A DNA stretch of 64,000 nt from Hymenobacter siberiensis (GTDB taxonomy: Bacteria > Bacteroidota > Bacteroidia > Cytophagales > Hymenobacteraceae), in NCBI RefSeq assembly GCF_018967845.1, contig NZ_JAHLZZ010000001.1, positions 62,001 through 126,000 of the forward strand. Direction: 5' to 3'. The notes under the pieces are model-generated. The model did not search any database and was not told where the DNA came from. It saw nothing but the letters and a program-made list of their open reading frames with translations. This document shows positions 1 through 8,489 of this stretch, one piece after another; within the stretch, counting starts at the first letter, position 1; the number at the start of each line of letters is the position of its first letter. A program made the translations under genes and the position numbers.

Positions 1-1098
1 CGAAGGAGCCATTGCGGTGGGGCTTGCCGCCCAGGCCGCCCACGCTCACGGTACCGTTGAAGGCAAGTGCGCCGTCGGCACCCGTTTCCACGAAGGTTTT
101 CAGGATGCCGTCGTAGCCTTTGCGGGCCACGGCGGCGCACTTTTTGTCGAGGTAGCCCATCCGCACGCCTTTGGCCAGCGCGTATACGAACATGCTGCTG
201 CCGGAGGCTTCGGCGTAGTTGCCCTTGCGGGTTTCCTGGCCCATCACGAGGCTCCAGGTGCCGGTTTTGGGGTCCTGATACCGGGCCACGGCAGGGGCCA
301 GGCGTTGCAGGGCCTTGAGGAGCAGGGGCCGCTGCGGGTGGTTTTCGGGGAAGTAATCGAGCACGTCGACCAGGCCCATGGCGTACCAGCCCATGGCGCG
401 GCCCCAGAAGCTGGGGCTCTGGCCGGTAGTTTTACTGGCCCAGGGCTACTCCCGGCTTTCGTCGTAGCCGTGGTAGAGCAGACCGGTTTTGGGGTCCACA
501 AGATGCTTCTCAATCAGGGCAAACTGCTTGGCTACGTCATCGAGCCAGGCCGGCTGGTTGAAAATTCGGCTGTACTCGGCGTAGAACGGCTCGGCCATGT
601 ACAGGCCGTCGAGCCACATCTGGTTGGGGTAGGTTTTCTTGTGCCAGAAGCCGCCTTCTTTGGTGGGGGGGGCTGGGTTTCGAGCTGCTTGTGCAGCAGC
701 TGCGCGGCCTTTATGTACTTGTCGTTGCCGGGCACCGACAGCTGGCTCAGCAGCAGCAGGGCGTGGCCAGTAGTGATGTTATCGAGCTGGTATTCATCAG
801 CCTTATAAGTGCGAATGCTGCCATCCTTTTACACAAACTGGTCAACATCTTTCTGAATGCAAGTGAAGTAGCGGCCGTCGCCGGTGCGCTGCCACACGCG
901 TTCCAGGGCCTTCAGCATCAGCCCCTGCTAATAGTCCCAGCGGGCCGATTTCCGGTTACCGATAACGATGGAGTCAGGGCTCCAGGAAATGAAGGCATCG
1001 GCCATGCGCTGCGAATACGGTCGCGGAGGGGCCGTCTGGGCCGAGCCGGTTTCCGCCAGCAGCGTGAGGGCCAGCAAGGGAAGGAGGAATTTTCTCAT
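1..1098 (-). pseudogene. Broken GH105-type unsaturated rhamnogalacturonyl hydrolase (3' end outside window)
   Basis: Read leftward from an ATG at 1098, this encodes a signal peptide ending near GSAQ and then a recognisable GH88/GH105 (YteR/RhiN-like) hydrolase with the motifs YHGYDESRE and FWGRAMGWYAMGLVDVL. Such enzymes remove the unsaturated uronic acid from rhamnogalacturonan lyase products. The frame is broken by TAG at 928-930 (after WDY), TAA at 829-831 (after DQFV) and TAG at 446-448 (after DESRE). A run of eight Cs (plus-strand G run near 665-675) also shifts the frame. Three stops plus a frameshift make sequencing error an unlikely sole cause. The neighbouring CE12-GH28 gene fits a former pectin-utilisation locus. 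The C-terminus lies beyond base 1. Confidence 0.85.
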
Positions 1099-1131
1099 AG
1101 TCATGATTTGCAAATGGCGCTGCCGGACGCC

Positions 1132-1172
1132 CCCCCCCCCGGCCCCCTCTCCTTTTCGGAGAGGGGCGGGGG
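1132..1172. repeat. C-run followed by CCCTCTCC/GGAGAGGG hairpin
   Basis: A long C run is followed by CCCCTCTCC, a short TTTTC loop and GGAGAGGGG, then a G run. The same vocabulary reappears in the inverted repeat between the thiolase and FadJ-like genes. It fills the spacer between the truncated esterase-GH28 gene and the GH105 pseudogene. Confidence 0.5.
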
Positions 1173-1215
1173 GGTGAGGCGACCTTTCACGCCGTTATGC
1201 TACCGCGCCGCCACT

Positions 1216-1232
1216 GGAGTTGTTTAGAAAGT
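1216..1232 (+). repeat. Solitary IS5-type terminal repeat end
   Basis: GGAGTTGTTTAGAAAGT matches the right end of the MITE-like element at 29562-29710 over 17 bases and resembles the terminal repeat of the IS at 2424-3338. No element is attached: the side that should be element interior is GH28 coding sequence. The repeat supplies the TAA stop that ends the esterase-GH28 reading frame. Confidence 0.7.
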
Positions 1233-2372
1233 ACCGTGGCCGGTGATAGCGATGTTGGTGAGGTCGGTACACGACAGCGGGGCCTGGCTGCGGATGGCCT
1301 CCTCCCCTTCCCAGGTGGTTTTGATGAGCGGATACTGGCTGCGGTCGGCCGTAAACTGCACCAGTGCGCCATCGGCCAGGTGCAGGTTCACATTGCTTTT
1401 CAGGCTGATGGGCCCGGTGAGCCACAGGCCACGCGGCACCAGCACGGTGCCGCCGGCCACGGCGCAGGCCTCAATCGCCTTGCGGAAGGCCTCGGTGTTC
1501 AGAGTCTGGCCGTCGGCAACCGCGCCGTATTTGGTCAGGTTGAAGGTGTCCTTCTTAAAGGCGGTTTGCAGCACCACGGGCAGGTCGGCGGTGAGCTTGC
1601 CCGCAAATACAGTGCGGCTGAGGTGGCTGGCCAATGCCAACTTTTGGGCTGCTACATCCTCGGCTACCAGCTGGGCCACGCGGGTGGCTCCATACTCTGA
1701 GAAGTGGGTGTCGTCGTTTTTGGCGGGGGCTACGGGGTTGGGCTGGTAGTAGCCGTTCTGGTAGCTCCAGAACAGCGGGCGGGTGCCGGCCTCGCCCAGG
1801 CCCGAGTACAGGGCCCAGCTTTTCTCGTGCAGGTCAATGAGCGGCACTTTCTGGGCTTTGGCCACCTCGCGCACCACGCCGGCGTACTCGCTGTGGTCGT
1901 CCTTGCGCTTGCCATTGCTATCGAGATAGCGGCGACCTAACAGCTTGAGCAGCATGATATTCACCCCTTTGGCCCTGGCCTCCTGCACAAATTTGGTGAG
2001 CAGCTGGCGGTACAGCGTCTGGGCCGTGGCCGAGCGGGTGCTGTCTTCGGCTTTGGAGTCGTTGTGGCCAAACTGGATGAACACCCAATCGCCGAGCTTA
2101 ATGACTTCGAGCACCTTGGCCCAGCGGCCTTCGCGCAGGAAGCTTTTGGTGCTGCGCCCGTTCACGGCGGTGTTGCGAATCACCACGCCGCCGTCGAAGT
2201 ACTGGCCGAATTCCATGCCCCAGCCGCGCTCGGGCTTGGTGAGGTCGGGCTTGTCGGCCATGGTGGAATCGCCGACCAGGAAAATCTGGGTTTTGGGGGT
2301 TTCGGCCGGGTGCCAGGCCATGGTCAGGAAGGCAGCCAGGCCGGCCAGTATCGTTACGAAGGTTGATTTCAT
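1224..2372 (-). CDS. Rhamnogalacturonan acetylesterase (CE12, SGNH) fused to a truncated GH28 domain
   Basis: This is a 382-residue product from the ATG at 2372, chosen because it starts a signal peptide; the frame further upstream runs into the IS. The SGNH hydrolase domain has block I GDSTMAD (Ser36), block II Gly/Asn near NG at 71-72, block III GHND at 102-105 and the DxxH dyad around 220-223. CE12 enzymes deacetylate rhamnogalacturonan. From about residue 276 a GH28/pectate-lyase-type beta-helix begins (KYGAVADGQTLN, then GGTVLVPRG). It stops after ITGHGTF, where GH28 enzymes normally continue for some 300 residues to their catalytic aspartates. The last codons and the stop come from a transposon terminal repeat. 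The esterase half may still work; the GH28 half cannot. An IS lies about 50 bp upstream and may have separated the gene from its promoter. Confidence 0.8.
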   Translation of the reverse strand: MKSTFVTILAGLAAFLTMAWHPAETPKTQIFLVGDSTMADKPDLTKPERGWGMEFGQYFDGGVVIRNTAVNGRSTKSFLREGRWAKVLEVIKLGDWVFIQFGHNDSKAEDSTRSATAQTLYRQLLTKFVQEARAKGVNIMLLKLLGRRYLDSNGKRKDDHSEYAGVVREVAKAQKVPLIDLHEKSWALYSGLGEAGTRPLFWSYQNGYYQPNPVAPAKNDDTHFSEYGATRVAQLVAEDVAAQKLALASHLSRTVFAGKLTADLPVVLQTAFKKDTFNLTKYGAVADGQTLNTEAFRKAIEACAVAGGTVLVPRGLWLTGPISLKSNVNLHLADGALVQFTADRSQYPLIKTTWEGEEAIRSQAPLSCTDLTNIAITGHGTF

Positions 2373-2423
2373 TGAAGGAAAACCAAAGGTGGGACTCGCG
2401 CTGGCCGGAGCCATCAAGGGATT

Positions 2424-3338
2424 GAAGCTGTTTAGAAAGTCGGCTTTTGGTTGATTTTTCGCAAAAAGATGACGACAAAGGCGAGCCAGTGCCAGGCCAG
2501 CCAATTGCCGACGCTGGTTTCGTAGCGCACGAGCAACGTTTTAAAGCCGTCGAGCCAAGCGTTGGCGTGTTCGACCACGACGCGGCGGCGGTAGAGTTCG
2601 GGATCGAAAAAGGTGTCGTCGTCGGTCTGCCAGTCGGCGGCGCGGCGGTTGCGGGGAATGTTGGCCTCGATGTCGCGCCGGGCGCATTCCTGACGAAAGC
2701 CTTGGGTGTCAAAGGCTTTGTCGGCGTTCAGAAACAGCCCGGCGACGGGAATATTGGCCGCTTCGAGCGAGGCGCAGATTTCCCCGAACAAGGCGTTGAG
2801 CTGGTGGGTGTCGTGGTGGTTGCCCGCCTGCGGGCTGGCGCAGGCCAGCGGCTGTCCCCGGTTATCGGCCAAGAAGAGGGCTGTGGTGGTACGGGCTTTC
2901 TTGCGGCCCTGATAGCCGACGGCCTCCCCGCCGTTCTTGGCGGGCGTGTGGCTGCCGTCGAGTTGGACGCTGGAACAGTCCAGATGGGCCCCGTTTTCGC
3001 GCAACAAGCGGAGCCATACCCCTTGCCAGGACCCGTCCTTGCGCCACGCATTAAAGCGGGCGTACACGCCCTGCCAGGTCAGCGATGCGCCCGTAAAAAA
3101 CTGTTTAACAGGCAATAATCGCCATTGACAGCCGCTTTTGAGTTTGTAGAGAATGGCTTCCACCAACTCGGCCGGCTCCACGATCGAGGGGCGGCCATGG
3201 GCGGAGAAGGTGAGCGCGGGCAGAATCCATTGGCGAATCATATCTTTGGACAGGACTTCCATTAAAATGCGAAAAAAGGAGTGTTACACCTCAAATTTCG
3301 CGCTTTTTTGGGAGTCCTTTGACTTTCTAAACAGCTTC
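2424..3338 (-). mobile_element. IS5-type insertion sequence, apparently complete
   Basis: The element is 915 bp, bounded by 18-bp perfect terminal inverted repeats GAAGCTGTTTAGAAAGTC (2424-2441) and its complement (3321-3338). ATT flanks both sides (2421-2423, 3339-3341) as a possible 3-bp target duplication. It carries one intact transposase whose stop codon lies in the terminal repeat. The same terminal repeats border the MITE-like element at 29562-29710. Confidence 0.85.
2432..3262 (-). CDS. IS5-family transposase
   Basis: The 276-residue product has the N-terminal region typical of the IS5/IS1031 group (CQWRLLP near residue 40). Its DDE catalytic residues appear in LDGSHTPAKN, LNADKAFDTQGF and VVEHANAWLDGFK, the last carrying the glutamate. 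The frame is uninterrupted and ends in the left terminal repeat, so the element may still be active. It lies between the esterase-GH28 gene and the unlinked region at 3340-3735. Family assignment rests on motifs and size; subgroup assignment is less certain. Confidence 0.85.
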   Translation of the reverse strand: MEVLSKDMIRQWILPALTFSAHGRPSIVEPAELVEAILYKLKSGCQWRLLPVKQFFTGASLTWQGVYARFNAWRKDGSWQGVWLRLLRENGAHLDCSSVQLDGSHTPAKNGGEAVGYQGRKKARTTTALFLADNRGQPLACASPQAGNHHDTHQLNALFGEICASLEAANIPVAGLFLNADKAFDTQGFRQECARRDIEANIPRNRRAADWQTDDDTFFDPELYRRRVVVEHANAWLDGFKTLLVRYETSVGNWLAWHWLAFVVIFLRKINQKPTF

Positions 3339-3341
3339 ATT

Positions 3342-3735
3342 GTAAAGGCAGGGTTGCCCTAACAGTATTAGACCAGACGCGCCCCGAAAACAGCCTGTTT
3401 TTGCCGGATTAGGCACCTTTAATTGCGCAATCATTGCCGGGAACGTTGCCACGTCGGCCCGTCTTCCCCAACAATCCCGTTTCAGCCATCGCAATCCATT
3501 CTGAGATTTATTCTACGACCAACGAAGCCCCGGCTCCGGCCGGGCGCGGGTGGGAACGTTCCCGACAAGGATTGCGCAACTATAGTCCCGCAAAGCTTTT
3601 GCATTGGCCAACCAAAGCCAGACATTGTGAGGGTAATGTCTGGCTGAGCTACGCTCGGCGGCACGCACCCTGGTTTTTTATCCATTCATTTTCCACCGAT
3701 TCGTCCTTTACCTCACCCTATTTCCAATACTCCCG
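3342..3735. other. Gene-free stretch upstream of a type IX-secreted protein
   Basis: No convincing gene was found in this 394-bp stretch. It contains GCGCAATCATTGCCGGGAA at 3425-3443, also found with one change at 8366-8384, and a short hairpin CCAGACATT/AATGTCTGG near 3627-3646. Promoter function for the downstream gene is likely but no clear TAnnTTTG box was seen. Confidence 0.4.
3425..3443 (+). promoter_or_regulatory. Candidate operator-like repeated motif, copy 1
   Basis: GCGCAATCATTGCCGGGAA contains the dyad GCAAtcaTTGC. A copy differing by one base lies at 8366-8384. Dyads of this kind resemble LacI-type operators, but no regulator gene is present in the window, so function is a guess. 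Confidence 0.25.
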
Positions 3736-4778
3736 ATGAAAAAAATCTACTTCCGGCATTCCTGCTCTTAGGTGGCCTCGGCTTTGCCGAAAAAGCCAAC
3801 GCCCAAACGGCAGCCTTCGTGCAATATCCCCTCACCATCAACGGCAGTGACAACGCCACCGTGCTCTCCACCGGCGTTACGACCAATGCGCCGGTGCTGC
3901 ACCGCATCGTGCTTTCCGATGGCGGCACGGCCGGCGGCCTGGTTCCCGCCTATTGCATCAAAGGCCAGGCTATTGGCGCAGTCGCCGATGGCACTGGTTT
4001 CAGCACGCTGGCCAGCTCGCCAAAAGGCATTGCTTACGAGCAGTTTTCCATCACAGCTACGGCCGCTTTACGCGTCGATTCGCACGACTTCAATATCCGC
4101 ACGACCCAAAGCACTAACGGCCGGCTGTCGCTGCTGTGGCCGCTGAACGGGTTCATCACGGACTCGACGGAATTCAGCTACGCCAAAGGCCCTGCCACCA
4201 ACCCGGGCACCAGCACGAGCTTACCCGTCACCCCCGGCGGCATTTTGCCGTCGGCCCACAATGGCACGTTTGGCACCGGCATTACGGGTCCCAGCGCCGC
4301 TACGGCATACGCTTACATGCCCCAAGACAACTCTCTGAACCCCAAAGACGGTTTCCTCTTTGCATTCAACAACAACGCTACGGGCCTGACCCTGGCCGCC
4401 GGCCAGACGCTGATGGTACGCCTCTACACGGCCCTGGGCAGCAACACCGTCGGCCGCTGCGTGCTGCTCAGCAACATGACCTTTAAGAGCCGGCAGGCTT
4501 ACGTTCCCATATTCCTGGCTACCCGCTCGCTGGTGGCTACCAACCTGGGCGTGTACCCCAACCGCACGCAGAACCGCCTGAACGTGCCCCATACCGCCGC
4601 CAGCCGCGATGCCCGCGTCACGGTATTCCGCACCACCGGGGCCCGGGTTGCCAGCTTCAGCGCCCAGCCCGGCACCACCGAAACGGCCGTAGACCTGAGC
4701 AACCTGAGCCGTGGCCTCTACCTGGTAGAGTACGCCGACGGTGGCCAGCGCAGCAGCGCCCGCATTGCCAAGGAATAG
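3736..4778 (+). pseudogene. Type IX-secreted protein with a frameshift in the start-proximal A-tract
   Basis: The ATG at 3736 is followed by seven As and, in frame 0, reaches TAG after eleven codons. If the tract is read as eight As, the product continues MKKNLLPAFLLLGG... as a good signal peptide ending near ANAQ and joins an open frame to the TAG at 4776-4778. The mature protein has no recognised enzyme domain and looks beta-rich. Its last 80 residues (GVYPNRTQNRLNV... to GLYLVEY...) are a type IX secretion C-terminal sorting domain. A strong terminator follows. The gene is either a recent frameshift mutant, a sequencing error in the homopolymer, or expressed by slippage or phase variation. 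A GTG at 3819 is an unlikely start because it would remove the signal peptide. Confidence 0.75.
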
Positions 4779-4804
4779 CCTGTTCCGGCTTTCGCCCGTT
4801 TGCA

Positions 4805-4842
4805 ACGCGCCCCTGGCTCTGCCGGGGGCGCGTTTTGTTTTA
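4805..4842 (+). terminator. Rho-independent terminator
   Basis: Stem ACGCGCCCC / GGGGCGCGT with a loop, followed by TTTTGTTTT. It is 26 bases after the stop of the type IX-secreted protein gene. Confidence 0.8.
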
Positions 4843-4995
4843 GGTGTTATCGAAGTGAGCGCCGCAGCAAGCTGGCATGCCGCCGCCCGGTGCGCAAGTG
4901 AAACAGCCGTAATTTCTGTCAGGAAAGCGGCATGTTGGCACTTCCCGCTTGTTCACCCCAATCCGGAGTCGTTGCAAACAGCACCGGCTACCGCC

Positions 4996-7512
4996 TTACT
5001 TCCCCTTCACGGTGAGCGTGCTGCTGCCCAGGGCGGGCATGCCGTCCAGGCTCAGGCCCTCGGCCACGGCCTGGAAGGTGCCGCTGCCGTCAGCGGTGAA
5101 GAAGTGCAGCTCGGCCTCGCCCTTGGCGTTGGTCCGCACGATGGGGTTCCAATAGAGGGTGCTGGTGCGCGGGTCGGCGGGCGGGTTGGTGAGCAGGGCG
5201 TTGTAGCGGGGCTGGTAAAACTCGCGCACCTCGGCGAAGCCAGCCATCTTCACAATGGCAATGCCCGGCGAAGGGCCTTTATCGGCGCCCTTGTAGTTGG
5301 GGTCGGCGCGCTTGGTGTAGATGGCAATGGCCCCGCCGGTGCCGCCAAAAATAGCCGCCTCGGCACCCTTGAATATCTCAACCGACTCGACATCATTGGA
5401 CGACATGTTGGCAATGAAATCGAGGTCGACCCGCTGCCCATCCAGAATAAACAGCGGCGTGCCCGAGTTTCGGATTTGAACCGACAGGTTGGGGGCCTGG
5501 CCCGTAATTACGAGGCCCGCCACGCGGCCCTGGAGCAGCTGCAACACGTTCATACCCGACTGCGAAGCCGGCATTTCGGTGAAGTCGACCACCGTGCCGC
5601 CGGTGGCGCCATAGAGGCGGCGCGGGTCGTCGGAGGGGATTTTCACGCGCTTGGCCGTCACGGCCACGTTGCTCAGAGTGATGTTGCGAATGGCTCTCTC
5701 GGGGTGCATATCGAGGTCGGCGGCCTGGGCCTGGCGGCTGCGGCGCACGAAGGCGGCCACCCCCGCCGGGGCGGCCGCCAGCGAGGGCAGCGGCGGCAGC
5801 GCCTGGGTAGGTATCGCGGGGCCTTCATCGGGCAGAATGAGCACGTTGCTACCGCCCTGCGACCGCCGCGCCTGCAGCGTGATAACGGCCGTATCGACCA
5901 CCGGAATGCCCACGAAGCTAAAGCGGCCATTGGCGTTGGTGGTGCCGGTGGTCACGTTTTTGGAAGGGCGCGTTTGCAGGAAGGTGAGCTGGCTGTTGGC
6001 AATGGGGCGGCTGCCGTGCTCGCTCACGACCTGACCCACCAGGCTCAGGTCGTGCTCGGCGCTGAAGGGCTGGAGCGGGGCCTGGCCGGCCAGCACCTGC
6101 TTCCACACAAAGCGCCGCCAGCCCTGGGTGAGCAGCAGGTCGTCGAGGGCCAGATTGGGGCCGGCCGAGGTGCTGCGGAAGTAATAGCCCGGGTTTTCCA
6201 CGTAGCCCACCAGGTCAGAGGTCAGCAGCAGGTTCGAGGCAATGGTTTCGGCGGTGGGGTCGAGGGCACTGAGGCCGGCATCGCTCACACCGAGCGAGAA
6301 ATTAGTGGCCACCGGCTGGCCGGCGGCGTCGGTCACGCGCACGGCCAACTGCACCGGCGCGTGCGGCCCATAGCTGGGCTGGTCTGGGGTGATGCTGATG
6401 CGCAGCCCGGCCGGCCCATTCTGCACAAAAGCCAGCCGCTCGCACCGCGGCGTGCCCTCCGCATCGAACAGCGTGAAATGCACGATGCCGCTGGGGTAGT
6501 TCTTTTTGGGCATGCGCCACGCGGCGGGGGCATCGCCAGTGAAGGTGCGGGGGCCGGGGTATACCGCCACGCCGCGCACCTGGGTCATGAGCTGCACGGG
6601 GCCAGGAGCGGGCGCGCCGGGCACGCCCCGGTAGCGGGCCTCTACGATAAAGTTTTCGCCACCATCCACTACGTGCAGGGTGTAGCCGCTGGGCTGCACG
6701 GCGGGCAGCGGGTAGTCGGCGGTGCTGCCATCGGGCATGGTGAAGTGGGCGTGGTAGCGCTGGCCGCTGCCGGGCAAAAAGGCAAAGCGCCCCATGCCCG
6801 CGTGCCGGCTGCTGAAGGAGGGCACTACCACCCCATTTTTATCATTCAGAATCTGGCCGCGCACGTCGAGGCCCCGGCCGTTGGGGTCGGTGGCTTTGCA
6901 GGCCACCACGGCGGGCAGCCCCTCCACGAGGTAGCCGCCTTCGGGCAGAAACTGCACATCGGGGCGGGCGGCGGCGGCGGCGCGGGCGCGGGCAAAGGCC
7001 GTGGTGGGCACGGCCACCGGGCGGGGCTCCTGCGGGCCAATGGGCGAGGCCGGCCATACGCTCAGCCGGCGGCTGTACACGAACTCGTCGCCGGCGTTGC
7101 GCATCCAGTTGGTGTAGGCCCGCAGCACGTAGGTGCCAGCGGCCAGGGTATCGGTAATGGCGAGGTCGCCGCTGGCACGGCCGCCCTGCAGGCGCAGGGT
7201 GCGGCGGGCCACCACCCGGTGCTCGGGCGAAACCAAATCGACGTGCAGCACCTGGCTGAGCGAGTCGAGCCGGTGCGCCGAAGCATCAACCACGTAGGCA
7301 CTGAACCAGATGGTTTCGCCGGTGCCGTACACCGGCCGGTCAAGGTGCAGGTACACTTTTTCCTGCCGGGCGGCGGCGTAGTACTCGGCCAGCTGCCGGG
7401 CAATGCGCGGCAGCAGCCCATCCTCGGGCGGGCGCAGCCGAAACGCGGTGAGGCCAATGGCAACGGCCAGCCCGGCGGCCAGCATTCCTTTTTGCACGCG
7501 CACTACTTTCAT
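4996..7512 (-). CDS. Macroglobulin-like/TonB plug-domain protein without a barrel
   Basis: The 838-residue product begins at the ATG at 7512 (MKVVRVQKGM), followed by a hydrophobic export segment (about residues 10-25). An N-terminal macroglobulin-like region starts at KVYLHLDRPVYGTGE. A carboxypeptidase-regulatory-like beta domain is near residues 490-530 (VGQVVSEHGSRPIANSQLTF). A TonB receptor plug domain is near 620-720 (GMNVLQLLQGRVAGL, PLFILDGQRVD, VESVEIFKGAEAAIFG). No 22-strand barrel follows the plug. This architecture is common in Bacteroidota and its role is unknown; envelope assembly or protein-protein contact at the outer membrane is plausible. The gene stands alone, with no SusD partner adjacent. 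Confidence 0.75.
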   Translation of the reverse strand: MKVVRVQKGMLAAGLAVAIGLTAFRLRPPEDGLLPRIARQLAEYYAAARQEKVYLHLDRPVYGTGETIWFSAYVVDASAHRLDSLSQVLHVDLVSPEHRVVARRTLRLQGGRASGDLAITDTLAAGTYVLRAYTNWMRNAGDEFVYSRRLSVWPASPIGPQEPRPVAVPTTAFARARAAAAARPDVQFLPEGGYLVEGLPAVVACKATDPNGRGLDVRGQILNDKNGVVVPSFSSRHAGMGRFAFLPGSGQRYHAHFTMPDGSTADYPLPAVQPSGYTLHVVDGGENFIVEARYRGVPGAPAPGPVQLMTQVRGVAVYPGPRTFTGDAPAAWRMPKKNYPSGIVHFTLFDAEGTPRCERLAFVQNGPAGLRISITPDQPSYGPHAPVQLAVRVTDAAGQPVATNFSLGVSDAGLSALDPTAETIASNLLLTSDLVGYVENPGYYFRSTSAGPNLALDDLLLTQGWRRFVWKQVLAGQAPLQPFSAEHDLSLVGQVVSEHGSRPIANSQLTFLQTRPSKNVTTGTTNANGRFSFVGIPVVDTAVITLQARRSQGGSNVLILPDEGPAIPTQALPPLPSLAAAPAGVAAFVRRSRQAQAADLDMHPERAIRNITLSNVAVTAKRVKIPSDDPRRLYGATGGTVVDFTEMPASQSGMNVLQLLQGRVAGLVITGQAPNLSVQIRNSGTPLFILDGQRVDLDFIANMSSNDVESVEIFKGAEAAIFGGTGGAIAIYTKRADPNYKGADKGPSPGIAIVKMAGFAEVREFYQPRYNALLTNPPADPRTSTLYWNPIVRTNAKGEAELHFFTADGSGTFQAVAEGLSLDGMPALGSSTLTVKGK

Positions 7513-7696
7513 GGTTGCATTCAGTCGAAAACAGACGGCCCACACACACGGGCCGGCTCCTAGATTACCGCACAAAGATGGCGACGACATGAAGCACCGG
7601 CCCACCCGGGCACCTTCCTTAGCGACAGCAAGCTACTCGCCAGCGCGCTACTGCCGGGGTTTTAGGGGCCGCTTGGGCAAAAAATCGGTACTCTTG

Positions 7697-8105
7697 TTAG
7701 GACTTACGCACTCGACTATACAAGTGCTTGAATGAGTGGTTTTTGGAGCAACTGCCGCAGGTAGGGTGCCCATTGCTGTTGGTCACCTGATAAATAGTTT
7801 GCCCCATGCGGCGGGCGTGTTGACGCAGCGATACCCAGGCCAAGCAACAACAGGCCAAGTGGTTGCGTTGCGCCATCTCCTTCCGGCACGGGCACTTCTC
7901 CGACCCCGTCAACTGTTTGAAGCTGCGGTGAAACTCCTCTACCTGCCAACACACCTGCACGGCTTCAATCACCATTTCGCGGGTCAGATGAGCAGCCAAG
8001 TGGTTGGTAATAAACCATTCAATGTCGCCGTTCGTGGCCACTAGCTTGAAGAGTTTTACGCCAAAGGGCACTTCTTTCAGGCGCACTTCCACGCCCTGAC
8101 TCCAA
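7697..8105 (-). mobile_element. Remnant of an IS701/IS4-like element (3' part)
   Basis: This holds only the C-terminal ~135 residues of a DDE transposase, with DIEWFITNHL, WQVEEFHRSFKQLTG (catalytic Glu region) and AQRNHLACCCLAWVSL. The element end TTAGGACTTACGCA lies at 7697-7710 and includes the transposase stop. The 5' half and the other end are gone; the break near 8105 joins directly to the remnant of a secreted-protein gene. The family name is from motif resemblance only. Confidence 0.7.
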
Positions 8106-8121
8106 CCGCCGGGCGGCGGCG

Positions 8122-8229
8122 CTAAGCGGCCAGGCCGGCCACCAGTGCCACGAGGCCCAGGCCAACCCGCGCCGCTGGCCGGCCGGCTGCAACACGAAGC
8201 GAAGAAAACGGAGTGGAGAATAAATTCAT
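8122..8229 (-). pseudogene. Signal-peptide stub of a lost secreted protein
   Basis: From the ATG at 8229 the frame reads MNLFSTPFSSLRVAAG then VGLGLVALVAGLAA and stops at TAG (8122-8124), next to the IS remnant. It looks like an intact signal peptide whose mature domain was removed, probably by an insertion followed by deletion. Nothing identifies the lost protein. Confidence 0.5.
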
Positions 8230-8489
8230 TGCGGGAAATCTGGGGTGCTGATAAAAGAATCACCCAGGCCCGCCGCACCAAAACAGCCGCGGCAGGCCGG
8301 TAATTCTGTATGCTAATATTACGGCCCCAATGGCTCGTAATATGCCTTCAGGACCCTTTTTATTCGCGCAATCGTTGCCGGGAAGGATGCCACCCGGCAC
8401 AACCAACGCCCCATGCAGCCGACCGCAACGCAAAACGTCCTGCTTCGCAACCGAAGCAGGACGTTCTTTACTATTGGTGCTGCTGATAC
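8230..8489. other. Intergenic region with operator-like motif and prmA terminator
   Basis: No gene was found. GCGCAATCGTTGCCGGGAA (8366-8384) repeats the motif at 3425-3443. A 14-bp stem (8434-8447 with 8452-8465) forms a terminator for the leftward prmA gene. Confidence 0.5.
8434..8465 (-). terminator. prmA terminator hairpin
   Basis: Perfect 14-bp stem AACGTCCTGCTTCG / CGAAGCAGGACGTT. On the minus strand the stem is followed by TTTTG. It lies about 25 bases after the prmA stop. Confidence 0.75.

Noticed and set aside
1125..1175. C/G homopolymer runs as a phase-variation switch
   Set aside because: They lie in a spacer next to a pseudogene with several other lesions, so a switch would have nothing to control.
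2373..2504. N-terminal extension of the CE12 esterase into the IS
   Set aside because: The extra residues derive from the insertion sequence and the spacer; the signal peptide begins at the ATG at 2372.
3819..4778. GTG at 3819 as the start of the type IX-secreted protein
   Set aside because: It would drop the signal peptide that a type IX cargo needs; the upstream ATG with a shifted A-tract explains the gene better.
4741..7563. A 940-codon open frame on the plus strand opposite the TonB-plug gene
   Set aside because: It mirrors the whole minus-strand gene, has a His/Gly/Ala-rich low-information composition typical of antisense frames in GC-rich DNA, and has no motifs.
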